Shown here: positions 45,493 through 55,692 of the stretch, in pieces
Layout of the letters: each line of letters starts with the position of its first letter
Numbering within the stretch: the first letter of the stretch is position 1
Assembly: GCF_047511655.1 (NCBI RefSeq)
Contig: NC_133386.1
Location: 131,319,866 to 131,383,865 of the forward strand
Direction: 5' to 3'
Origin: Castor canadensis
Taxonomy: Eukaryota; Chordata; Mammalia; Rodentia; Castoridae
DNA: 64,000 nt
Program-made: the position numbers and the translations under genes
The notes under the pieces: model-generated
What the model saw: only the letters and a program-made list of their open reading frames with translations
Databases searched by the model: none
What the model was told of the DNA's origin: nothing

Positions 45493-45672
45493 GGCCAGGC
45501 ACACTGGTTCATGCCTGTAATCCCAGCTATGTGGGGAATGCAGATGAGAGTATTGCAGTTTGAAGCTACCCCAGAAAAGAAAATAAAAAATTCTTGAGAC
45601 TCTATCTCAACAAAACAAACCAGGCCTAGCAAACTGGAAGCCCTGAGTTCAACCTCAGTACCAGGAAAAAAA
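45493..45672 (+). repeat. composite SINE, shortened right half
   Basis: CTGGTTCATGCCTGTAATCC opens the 7SL-like half; the right half is reduced to CCTAGCAAACTGGAAGCCCT and GAGTTCAACCTCAGTACC before a poly(A). Confidence 0.7.
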
Positions 45673-46154
45673 GTTTTGGGGAATACTACTTTATGTAAAG
45701 AATGTAGTGTAGTACTTGACACATAGTAAGTGTTCAGTAAATCTTAGCTACTGTGATTATCAAGGTGCCAACAAACAACTGTTAAAGGACTACTCTTCCC
45801 AGAGTATGTGCTGAATAAATATTTTTGGGCAGAGTCGTTTGCACACCATCGGCATTGCTGGATTGAACTGCGCTCTGGTGCTCGTGTGTTATGGGCCATA
45901 CGCAGTGTCCAGCTCAGAGTGGGCACAGAGCAAGTGTTCAGTGCAGGATGGCAGCAGTGCAAGACCTGTGCACGCATGTCACGTGACCCTGACCACCGTC
46001 AGAAAGGCTCACTGTAGGTGTCCATTGCTTGTCACAGGACAGCAAGATGAGCTGAGTCTGCTGCCGGCGTAGGTACTCAGGGCATAGTCCCGTGCCAGGC
46101 ATATTTGAAGTTGGTAATCAATATTTTTTCAGTGAATGAAAGAATAAAATTATG

Positions 46155-46490
46155 GGGCTGGCAGAGCACCTGCCTAGCAAGCATGGAGCATGAAGTTCAA
46201 ATCTCAATACTACCAAAATATATATATATATATATATATAAATACAAACGAAAATAGAATTTGGAGTCCAAACAAGTGGGCTTGAATCCCAGCTCCTTTC
46301 ATGAGCTGGTTAACCCAGGTTTCAGTCTCCTCTTGTGAAAAAAATGAGGTTAATAGTCAGCATTTGATGAAATAAGAAAATAATTGTGGAGGTGTGGCTC
46401 AAATGGTAGAGCACCTGCTTTGCATGTGGATAGTCCTGAGTTCAACCTAAGTCCCACCAACAAATGAATAAATAAATAAATAGATAAATA
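46155..46490 (+). repeat. two tRNA-like SINEs flanking a MIR relic
   Basis: SINE one (46155-46245) has GAGCACCTGCCTAGCAAGCA and a (TA)n tail at 46219-46241. A MIR relic follows (about 46262-46372: GGGCTTGAATCCCAGCTCCT). SINE two (46383-46490) has GGTGTGGCTCAAATGGTAGA and an AAATA tail. Confidence 0.8.
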
Positions 46491-46587
46491 AATAGAGCCT
46501 CCAAACTGTTTTTGTTAAAAAGGAAAATAATTGTGTGACTACTAAAGTGCCTTACAAATGTTTTTAAAATTTAAAAAATTAAAAAAA

Positions 46588-46845
46588 AGTACTCCTAGCC
46601 GGGCATGGTGGCACACACCTGTACTCCTAGCTACTGGACAGGCTGAGGAAGGAGGATTGCAAGTTCCAGGTCAGCCTGGGCAACTTAGAGACCACGTGTC
46701 TAAACAGATAAATAAATACATACATACATACATAAAAGGACTAGTGATGCAGCTCAGTGGTAGAGTGTTTGCCCAACATGCATGAGACCCTAGGTTTAAT
46801 CCCAAGTACCACACACGCACGTGCACACACACATACACAAGAAAA
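46588..46845 (+). repeat. B1-like SINE followed by an ID-like SINE
   Basis: The B1-like element (46588-46738) has GCCGGGCATGGTGGCACACA and ends in (CATA)n. The ID-like element (46739-46845) has GATGCAGCTCAGTGGTAGAG and a CA/CG-rich tail then poly(A). Confidence 0.85.
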
Positions 46846-46849
46846 AAAA

Positions 46850-47470
46850 AGAGAAAGAACAAGCATTCTTCTCCACTTCCCTCTACCCGGAATCATTTTT
46901 AGAAAGAAAAGTTTACCTTAGCCTTACTGCAGTGGGAAATCCTGTTTCAAAGAAACTTGCCTATTCTTTGATGAGCCTGCTCCAGGAACCTGGCTCACAG
47001 CCAGCTGTCCACAGAAAAAAGGCAATGGAGTGGGGCCAGGCCTGCTTCTGAGGGTAGTGCTGCTTTGCTCCCTCTGCTTGGATGCCCCACTGTGTAACCT
47101 GAGGGCTCTGCTCACCCTGAAACGTTGCGTGTCTCCTCTGCGGTCCTTTTTGCTGGACCCCTTTTTCTTAAAGCACTCTTTCAGGTGCCCTGGGGCCCTG
47201 CACCGTAAGGTTTGCCAGTCTCTGCTAGCCCTGTTCCCTTGTCTCTCAGCTCAGCTCTAGTACCTCCTCCTTCAGGTCAGTTCCTGGTAAGTCCAGGTTA
47301 ACAGATCCTGTCGCTTTTCTGATGCAAAATTGGTGAAAGAGGACATATCTGGTACTTGTTTGACCCTTTTGAACCTTATCTCAGTGTCTCAAGATTCCGA
47401 GTTAATTAGTATGAGGCACTTAGAACTCTGCCTGGCAGGTAGTAAGTACTACAGTGACATTAGCAGTTGG
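46850..47470. other. intergenic, unique sequence left of the inverted repeat
   Basis: No gene or young SINE is recognised. A MIR/L2-like tail is possible near 47370-47460 (GCCTGGCAGGTAGTAAGTAC). Confidence 0.4.
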
Positions 47471-47472
47471 CT

Positions 47473-47790
47473 AACCCTTGACCATTTGCCCTTTTCAGAA
47501 TACTCAGGGGTAACTCCATGATAAGAGTGTATGCTTAGCCTCCACAAGGCCCTAAATTCAGTCCCTGCCACACACACACTCCTCGTACATGTGAATGTGA
47601 ACATTTCACATGGAACTTAGTGAACAAAGATTTGTGAAGTCCATCCTATGTTAACAGAACAGCTCCCAAACCTGGAGCGGCTCTCAATCCAGCAGGAAAC
47701 TGATGTCTACAGTGCAGCATTAAAATGTTTCTGCACAGTTGTGTCTGGATTACTTGGAGAGCAGGGCAATTGATGGGTGGAGGAGCCAAG
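47473..47790 (+). repeat. inverted duplication, left arm
   Basis: This segment recurs in reverse complement at 48446-48791. Long exact stretches are shared, for example the words GTGAACATTTCACATGGAAC, AGTCCATCCTATGTTAACAG and CAGCATTAAAATGTTTCTGC. It includes a tRNA-like SINE remnant with a short (CA)n. Identity by eye is above 90 percent outside the microsatellite. Homology ends near CCCTTGACC on the left and GGTGGAGGAGCCAAG on the right. Confidence 0.93.
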
Positions 47791-48445
47791 TGGATCAGCT
47801 TTTTCTGGGGTGTGGTCTAGTGCTCCCTGCAGTCCTCTCACTGCAGGTCTTCTGCAGTCTGTTTATTGCTCTACGCCTTGTTTACTCTGCCCCAAATCCC
47901 TCTCTTCTCCAAAAACCACTCTGGCTATTCTCTCCTCTAGTTTAAGACAGATGGCTGGAACAGAGATTCCTGGGCACCCACCAGCCCCCTAGCCCCCCAT
48001 AGAGTTCTGGAGAAGTGTTTGTACAGCAGATACCATAGGCAAAGAAACCTGCTACCTGTTAGGGTAACCCTCAATGCGAACCCTTAACCATGGGTGCTGT
48101 GTGAGACCCATGCAGTCCTGGGTCCTTTTCCTGGCCCCCTAATGGTTCTTGTTTGGTGCTCTAAGAAGGGGAGTGGGGAGATGGAAAAATGCACCTCCTT
48201 CTCAATAGGAAGAACCCCAGGTCCCCATTGTACCTTGCATGTCTGAGTCAGGAGACAGAGGCAGGAGCCATCCCCAGCCTGGGAGCAAAACTTTAGTTTA
48301 CACACTGGCTTAGTTCAGTATTCATGCCTTTGACCAATCCATGCCATAACTCCTCCTCCTCAGGGGAGGGTGGAAAGAGGCAGGGCGCCCCAAGCTTCTT
48401 TAGATGATCTTGACTGCTTACTCTGAAGTTTTCCAGGAAACTTCT
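47791..48445. other. spacer between the inverted-repeat arms
   Basis: About 655 bp of unique sequence. No open frame with a recognisable domain, no SINE and no sign of mobile-element termini. Confidence 0.6.
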
Positions 48446-48654
48446 CTTGACCCCTCCACCCATCAATTGCCCTGCTCCCCAAGTAATCCAGACACAACTG
48501 TGCAGAAACATTTTAATGCTGCACTGTAGACATCAGTTTCCTGCTGGATTGAGAGCCACTCCAGGTTTGGGGGCTGTTCTGTTAACATAGGATGGACTTC
48601 ACAAATCTTTGTTCACTAAGTTCCATGTGAAATGTTCACATTCATATGTATGAG

Positions 48655-48696
<42 letters not shown>

Positions 48697-48791
48697 CGGG
48701 GATTGAATTTAGGGCCTTGTGCAGGCTAAGCACACACTCTTATCATGGAGTTACCCCTGAGTATTCTGAAAAAGGCAAGGGGTCAAGGGTT
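48446..48791 (-). repeat. inverted duplication, right arm
   Basis: This is the reverse complement of 47473-47790. It is longer mainly because its microsatellite is (GT)19 or so (48657-48694), against about five to six CA units in the left arm. Single-base differences are scattered. The arm carries the same tRNA-like SINE remnant (GAATTTAGGGCCTTGTGCAG). Confidence 0.93.
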
Positions 48792-51045
48792 TCATCCACA
48801 ACTTTGAGTGTTCAGAACATAGAAACAAACTGCACTCAGTCCTGGTCCTCAAGGAACTTGCCATGCGTTGGGAGAAGGGAAGCAGGCATACAAGGATTGT
48901 AAGATGGTGTGACGTTACACAGACATCAGGAGGGAACTTCATGGAACGAGGTCACCCACAACTTAAGGACTTAAGACAGCCATGGTTCATTATTTCTCAA
49001 GATTTATGGTTTGACTGGGAGGGTCTTGGGCTGGTCCAGCTGAGCCTCCCTCCTCCATGCTTTCTTGTTCATGGCATGGCCTCAGGGTTCCATGGTGATG
49101 AGGTGTGGGTTGCAGCACTTGCACAAGGTCACTCCTGTCACACTTTGTTAGACAAAGTATTACAAGTCCGCTCCAGATGCAGAGGGAGGAGGAGTTACAG
49201 AAATTCATGGCCGTTTCACTTATCATATGGAGTTTAAAGATGGTAAGGAGCTTTCCCAGCAGGCAAGGAGAGGGTGAGGTGTGCTGGACAGAGGTATAGG
49301 GGAGGGAACACACAGCTTGAGTGCCTGGGAAACACTTGAGCTATAGGGTGGTTGAAGGGGTTTGAGGAGTGAAGTACAAAAGTAGATTAGAGGGATGGTG
49401 AGAGAGCCTTGAATGTCACACTTGGCATTTTAACTTGATCCTTTGAAAAATTCCTCAAGTCCTTATCTAGTTTTAAGAGTCCTTTGTAGCATCCCACACT
49501 GGACCCTGGGAGAGGTGGTCCAGTGGTTCAGGGGAGAGAGGGAGACCTGAGGCCTGAGTGGTGACTTTATAGGATGTCTTGTAAGAATGCTCATCTCTCA
49601 GTCTCCTTGTTCTTACCTAGAGGGTCTGGGAGGGTCTGGAGAAGAGTGAAGGGTAAGGGTGAGGAGAAAAGAGGGTGGTGGGAGAAAGGGGGAGAGGTAG
49701 AGTGCAGGTTTCAGATGGGGAGATGTGTCTAGAGGATTAGGGAAGTCCTAACAACTTACCGGCAATTTCATGGCAGGTAAAAGACCAAGGGGCTGGAAGC
49801 AACGATTAAATCTGGGAGCAAATGAGCAACAGAGCAGCCCCAAGGAGGGACTGGAACACATTGTCCTTCTGGGACCGTGTCCCCAGGCTTCTGAGCCACC
49901 AGGCCTGGCACAGAGCGGACACCTGCAAAGGCTGACTGGATGGCTGGCTGACTGAAGTTTTGCTCATTTTCTCTAAGTGCCTTGAAGACACATCTTTTTG
50001 TAGCAGTTATGTCTTTTGGGAAAATAGGGGATAAATGAGGTGGAAGGAAAGTTCAGTGGGGGTGTTCCAGGTGGGGAACTCTGATGCAGAGAATGGGTGT
50101 AGAAGAATGACTTCAGAAAGCTGTGTGCTGTTCAGAGGGAGGATGAAAGCGGCTCAACTCCTTTCTAGGTTCTTTCTTTACAACAGGTGGTGGTAAGTCT
50201 GCTATACCTAGTCTGAAAATCAGAGGTGGGATAGAAGAACGCATCCTCACTCCAAGACAAACAGGTCCTGCAGGGAAGGAATGCTGCTCCAGGTTGCACA
50301 GGTCAGTGATGGGATCCAGAAGAGGCAAATGCCTCACAGTTGCCTGGAAGTTCCCAAGAGCCCCTGGCAGGCCCAGGCCAGTCACTCATACAGGAAGGAT
50401 TCTGTTCGGAAATTTCTATAATTACATTTATACCACTCCATGGTGCCAACCCTTGTTGACAATCTTATACTTCACAGATGTAGAATTGAAAATTTAGTTA
50501 AGTGACTTGGTCACAATCACAGAGCTTTTCAGTGGAAGACCTAACCCAAGTGTTCAGACACCCAGCAAGCAGTTAATGTATGTAGCAGTCAGTGCCCTGT
50601 CAGGATTAATCAGTGGGCTCCAGATGGGAGCCTGCTGCCTCAGAGCAGTGGGGCATCGGGGCTATTGCCCTCCACTCCTGAAGCCGGCCATGTGGCCAAC
50701 TCTGTGAAGCCACACCCAGACAGTCACTGGTGCCCACAGACCCCAAGGATCCAGAGCTCGGGCCCTCATCAGGCTTCCTTCCAACTGGCTGGGAATTCTC
50801 TCTGGCTTGAGGTGCCTTTGTTCTTTGAAATTCCTCTACCTAATCCTGACATGGTTTGGTTTCTAGGACAAATGTCTGAGCTCCTCTTATCTTCCATGAT
50901 GACTTCACCCACTTCTATGATTACACATGTCCACAGGTCTTGAAGTTATGTCATTAGCCCAGAGCTCAGCCGAGGTCCAAGATCCATGGTTATCACCCTT
51001 ATGCTCTCTGCTAGGATGTCTCATTGATTTCTACCCTGACAAACT
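48792..51045. other. intergenic, mostly unique
   Basis: It holds a MIR relic on the minus strand around 50430-50575 (TACTTCACAGATGTAGAATT, AGTGACTTGGTCACAATCAC) and otherwise unique sequence with no recognised exon. G/A-rich runs occur at 49620-49740. Confidence 0.5.
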
Positions 51046-51049
51046 GCAC

Positions 51050-51168
51050 TGAGTAGTAGTAACACATGCTTGTGATCCCAGCACTAAGGAGGCTGAGGCA
51101 GGAGCTTCACAAGTTCAAGGCCAGTCTGGGCTACATAGTGAGAGCCTGTCTCAAAAGACAGAGAAGAG
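51050..51168 (+). repeat. B1/7SL-like SINE
   Basis: ACATGCTTGTGATCCCAGCA, GGAGGCTGAGGCAGGAGCTT and GGGCTACATAGTGAGAGCCT are B1 landmarks; the tail is A-rich. Confidence 0.88.
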
Positions 51169-51469
51169 AGAAAACCAAATCCACAACTTACCTGTAACTC
51201 ACTGCAGATCTTTCCATGCAGCTCTGATAGATTTGCTTTACCATCTGCACTGCTACTCTCCTTTCTTATCTCTCACTGGGACTACTCTTCTCCTAGCTGG
51301 TGTCTCCTCATCCACACTGGCTCCCTTTAAATCCATTCTCATTTCATGCACTTTCCAAATTCAACTTCTTCAGGTGGCTTAAAGCCCTATGTGAGACTCA
51401 ATTCCTACCCTTCTCTCCAGACCCTCCCCTCTTGCTCTCTGCTGGTTTTTCTTTCCCTAATTCCTTTTT

Positions 51470-51585
51470 ATTTAATTTTTGACACAGGGTCTTGCCAGGT
51501 AGCTCATACTGGTCCCAAACTCACAGTCCTCTTGCCTCTGTCCCCCAAGTGCTGGGATTACAGGTGTGCACCACGGCCAGCTTCC
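51470..51585 (-). repeat. B1/7SL-like SINE, antisense
   Basis: GACACAGGGTCTTGCCAGGT, CCCAAGTGCTGGGATTACAG and GTGTGCACCACGGCCAGC form a reversed B1-type element. Confidence 0.85.
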
Positions 51586-51589
51586 TCTT

Positions 51590-52750
51590 TCAGTTCATTA
51601 TAGCTCCTTTGTACTTCAGCACCCCAGTGTACATTTGTGGGGCTATGCCCTCCCTCCATGACATTTACCCCAAATGTAGTTGGCAGTTACTTGCTGGATG
51701 CTAGATTGGCCAGATGGTCCCCACAAACTAGGGCTGAATAAATGAATCCCCTTTCTCTTTTTCTGCTCTTCCAACACTTTCCATGGAGAATCAAGCCCTG
51801 TTTTGTGGCTAGGCCACCCCAACATATGAGGTTGTGCTTTCCCTCACCTAGGAAGACCAGTTGATAAAGTGCAGTCCAGCCCAGAGCTGAAGCAAGCAAA
51901 GAGCTGAAGGCTACCCCAGACCATGCTAGAGAGGATCCCAGAGGTAAGCCCATAAAGCTAAACAACATTTGTCTGTATGCAGGCTTTGGAAGTGTGCACA
52001 GTTCAGAAGCAGATTTAAATCATCCCTAAATTCCAACACCTTTTCAGTCAGGCAAGAGTTCCTGGTTTGCCCCTGCTTAGCACCCATCTATTGATCCAGG
52101 CAAGCTGCCCGTGCATGATACACAAAGGAGGGACTAGTTGAAGAATTAACCATATGGTCAGGAGTGACTAAAACTCCCCATTTCAGCAGGTTTGGCTAGG
52201 AAAGCTAATATTTGGAAAGTTGTGGTTTAATGAATTGGCAACTGATGGGAAATTCTAATTTGTTTTACATCTAGCAGATGACACTTAGCTCACTGTCAAA
52301 CAAGAAAATCGTACATGTGTGGCTTATGCAGTCTGATTTTCCTGTTCCTGATCTGCTTGGCTTCAGAGTTGGAAGCTGGAAAGGTCATGTGTTTACCACA
52401 GAGCTCCTTCAGCTGAGGATGCTGTGCAGTCACAGACCATCAAGACTTAATGGCGACGTTATTGACTTCAGACTTGTAACTTAGGAGTAGAAGGGTATGG
52501 CAGGGCAGTCAGGAGTCTAGGCAAAAAAGGCCCAGAATAATTACTGTTCTCGAGATCAGGGTTGGGGCTGCTGGCCTGTACGGCCCCCTTAAGCAAATTA
52601 GCAAAAGGTGTGTCCTGTGAGATTCAACCCAACCCAGCATGCTTTTGGCCAGCACAGCCCAGGCTAGATTTTAACACCCCTCACTCTCCTCCCCATCCAT
52701 GCGATCTGTGTACAACTTTGGTCTTGCCTTTTATAAGCATCTAAATATTT
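51590..52750. other. intergenic between B3GNT6 and ACER3 3' end
   Basis: Unique sequence, moderately A/T-rich; nothing recognised as a gene or young repeat. Base composition becomes markedly A/T-rich from about 52.7 kb. Confidence 0.4.
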
Positions 52751-54864
52751 TAACTATAAACCAAGGATAAAACATTATCGGAAGTCTTATTTGAAACAGT
52801 ATCATTTAATACTTTCACCTACAATAGGTAATGAATGCTAAAACATACCCTTAGATTATAGATTAGATAAAAATACATTATTCTACCATTTTCTACAAAA
52901 TGATCATGAATTGGCAAACTGAATGGAAAAAATTATTAAGCAGATTTGAGATTACCTGAAAATGGTTAGTTCCTTGTAAAGATTCAATAAAATCTATGTT
53001 TATTAAATAACTGCTAGAACAAACAGCTGCAACAAATATGAAACTAGGAAACATATTTGCTTAAAGGCATTATTTATTCGTCACACTGGTGACTCAGAAA
53101 TATTAAAAGTTTGGAAATGCTTGGTTGTAAACAATAAGTACATTAAACAGAAATTCTAAGTCTATTTCTTAAAATAGACTCACCTATTCATTTGTATGAA
53201 TAAGTTAGCTCTAAAAAGAAGAGCCACAAAGAAACAAGGACTCATTGTGGAAAGGACGTTGAACTTTTCCTTTTAGAAAGTAAAGAGAGAAAAAAAAGCA
53301 CAACCATAGCAGCTTATTTGGCTTGGGTAACTACCACGTGGCACATTTTACATGACATGAGAAAGAATGGTCAAAAGTGCTCAACTTTCTGGAAGCCAAC
53401 TCAAAACTCGAAGAAAAGTAGCATTTTTGGATTTTACACAATAGATTCCATTTATTATGAAAATGAAATCATGGACCTTGCTCATAGTCATTTTCTCTCA
53501 GAGGTGTAGGCACTTGGCAGCAGACTGTTGCCAGTCTAATAAAACTGAGGTGAAAAAATAATTTTGCAGTATAAACACAAACCCTATGATTGAATTCAAC
53601 AAAGAAATGAGCAATGTCTTAGTGTGCACAATATATCCACTCTGAAAAATACACATTAGACTAATCTGGTAGAAGTGCAGTGTGTTCACTTGCTGAAGAC
53701 CTACAACAGGGAAGGCAAAAATCTCAGAGCCATAGTCTGAGTCTCATATTTTTTTTTCCTTGTGATGCCAGAGATCGAAACCAGGGCCTTGTACATACAA
53801 GCACTCTATCACTGAATACAACTCTAGCCCCCATATTCTTCTTTCTGTTTAAACCATGCTCTTAAAATGTTAAGTAACAGGGCTGGTGGGGGGGGGGTAG
53901 CTCAGTAGTAAAGTGCTTTAAAAGCCTGTGCAAGGCCCTGGGTTCGACCTCTAGCACCTTCCTCCCCCAAATAAGTACCATTGCAGACTGTAGCTTGCCA
54001 GCCCTGGTCTAGAGCCCTTTGATATATAACACATTTTCCTCATTTCCTTTCAGGTTGAAAATCATCTCAGGATGAATATTTATAGGGAGCTACATTTATA
54101 TGCTCAAAACATCTAGTAAGTATGCTTTACTGCAATCTTAGAATAAATCCTACAGACTCAAAAGTGAGGATTTGTAGATCTGACATTGCTTTTAGGAGCT
54201 TTATGGCATCCTGTGACTATGCAAGTCACCAGTGACTAAATCCAGCTCAAGTATCATCAATATGTTCTTCAAAGCAAGGAGGCAGGTCACAATGAGTAGA
54301 GTATGGCGTGACCTGAGCTAGCAGAATTGGGGATTTCGGGTCACTTGCAGGCCTGTAACTGAATTCCTTGATTTGGATTGTAGGGCTTTTAGTATGAGAT
54401 ATGGTGATAAGGATAAATGAGACGTGGGGACACAATATTAGAAATCTACAGGCATTAAGATGTCATTGGCACTGCTTAGCTTTTACTCCAGATGGTGCAA
54501 TGTGTATGACAACAGAATTGTGTAACTAGTGACACTGATTCAATTCTTTAGGGACATGTCTCATCCTTAGCAGCTCTGTATCAGAGAAAGGACTATGCTT
54601 GGTGAGATGTGCTATCCCTTATAATGTGCCCTTCTCCTTCAATAGCTTCAGGGTTTCAATGCAAACTTCTATAGTCTGAGGCCAGACTCGTTTATCTTCA
54701 GTTTGAATTTCAGGTGAAGCAGCATCAGTATCAGTATGACGCTGACTGGGCTGACAGCCCCGGAGAGGTGGTTAAAGTCCTGGGACGAGCTCACACAGAC
54801 CTCTCAGCACCCCAGCCCTCCAACATGGAGCTACAATTAGACATTAAAAGGAAAAGAATGAGCC

Positions 54865-55060
54865 AGGGATAGTGGCAGCACCTGTAGTCCTAGCTATGTG
54901 GGAAGCTGACGTAGGGTGATTGGGGGTTTGGGATCTGGGTGAAATAGAGAGATCCTATCTCAAAAAACAAAACAGGGCTGAAAGAGTGTGGCTAGTGGTA
55001 GAGTACACAGGCACGAGATCTTGGGTTCAATATCCAGTACTGGAACAAACAATAAAAAAA
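54865..55060 (+). repeat. composite SINE in the ACER3 3' region
   Basis: GGGATAGTGGCAGCACCTGT and AGTCCTAGCTATGTGGGAAG form the 7SL-like half; GTGTGGCTAGTGGTAGAGTA and GGGTTCAATATCCAGTACTG the tRNA-like half. Confidence 0.75.
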
Positions 55061-55494
55061 TTTTTTAAAGGAAAATATGTTCCCTCCCCCCTCACCTCAG
55101 AGGTCCTCCTTCTTAAAGAAATTATGCAGATTAAAATGTGGCATTAAACTTTTCCAGTCAGATGCATCATGATGACATTATGATTCCTTTTTTAAATTTT
55201 ACAGCTCCTTCCATTATGGGGTTTCAATACATTTAACCAAATTTTAATTATTTGGAAATGGTTAGAGCACACTGAAAAACAAGACAAGATGGTCAAACTA
55301 ATGATAATGTATCTCTGATATGATGCAAGCTGCAAAGAGCCACATGGTTGCTGGTTCCAATTATAACCCATTGTCTTTGAAACATCAGTTTTACACAAAT
55401 GGTATCCAACAGCACATTATAAACCACAGGCCAAAAGAATTTCCTAGCATGTATATGTGGAGTTGGGAGTTAAACTGTCAAATTTAGCAACAAG

Positions 55495-55692
55495 TCAAGA
55501 GCTGGTGACTCATGCCTGTAATCCTAGCTAGTCAGGAGGCAGAGATCAGCAGGATCAAGGTTTAAAGCCAGCCCTGGCAAATAGTTCAAGAGACCCTATC
55601 TTGAAAAAACCCATCACAAAAAAAAGCTGGTGAAGTGACTCAAGGTTAGGCCCTGAGTTCAAACCCCAGTACCGGAAAAAAAAAAAAAGCAA
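55495..55692 (+). repeat. composite SINE, shortened right half, in the ACER3 3' region
   Basis: GGTGACTCATGCCTGTAATC and CTAGCTAGTCAGGAGGCAGA form the left half. The right half is the shortened type (GAAGTGACTCAAGGTTAGGC then GAGTTCAAACCCCAGTACCG) with a poly(A) tail, like the copy at 29595. Confidence 0.85.

Noticed and set aside
47520-47570. Possible tRNA gene in the inverted repeat (and other tRNA-like segments)
   Set aside because: A- and B-box-like words belong to SINE copies with A-rich or CA tails; no full cloverleaf was found.
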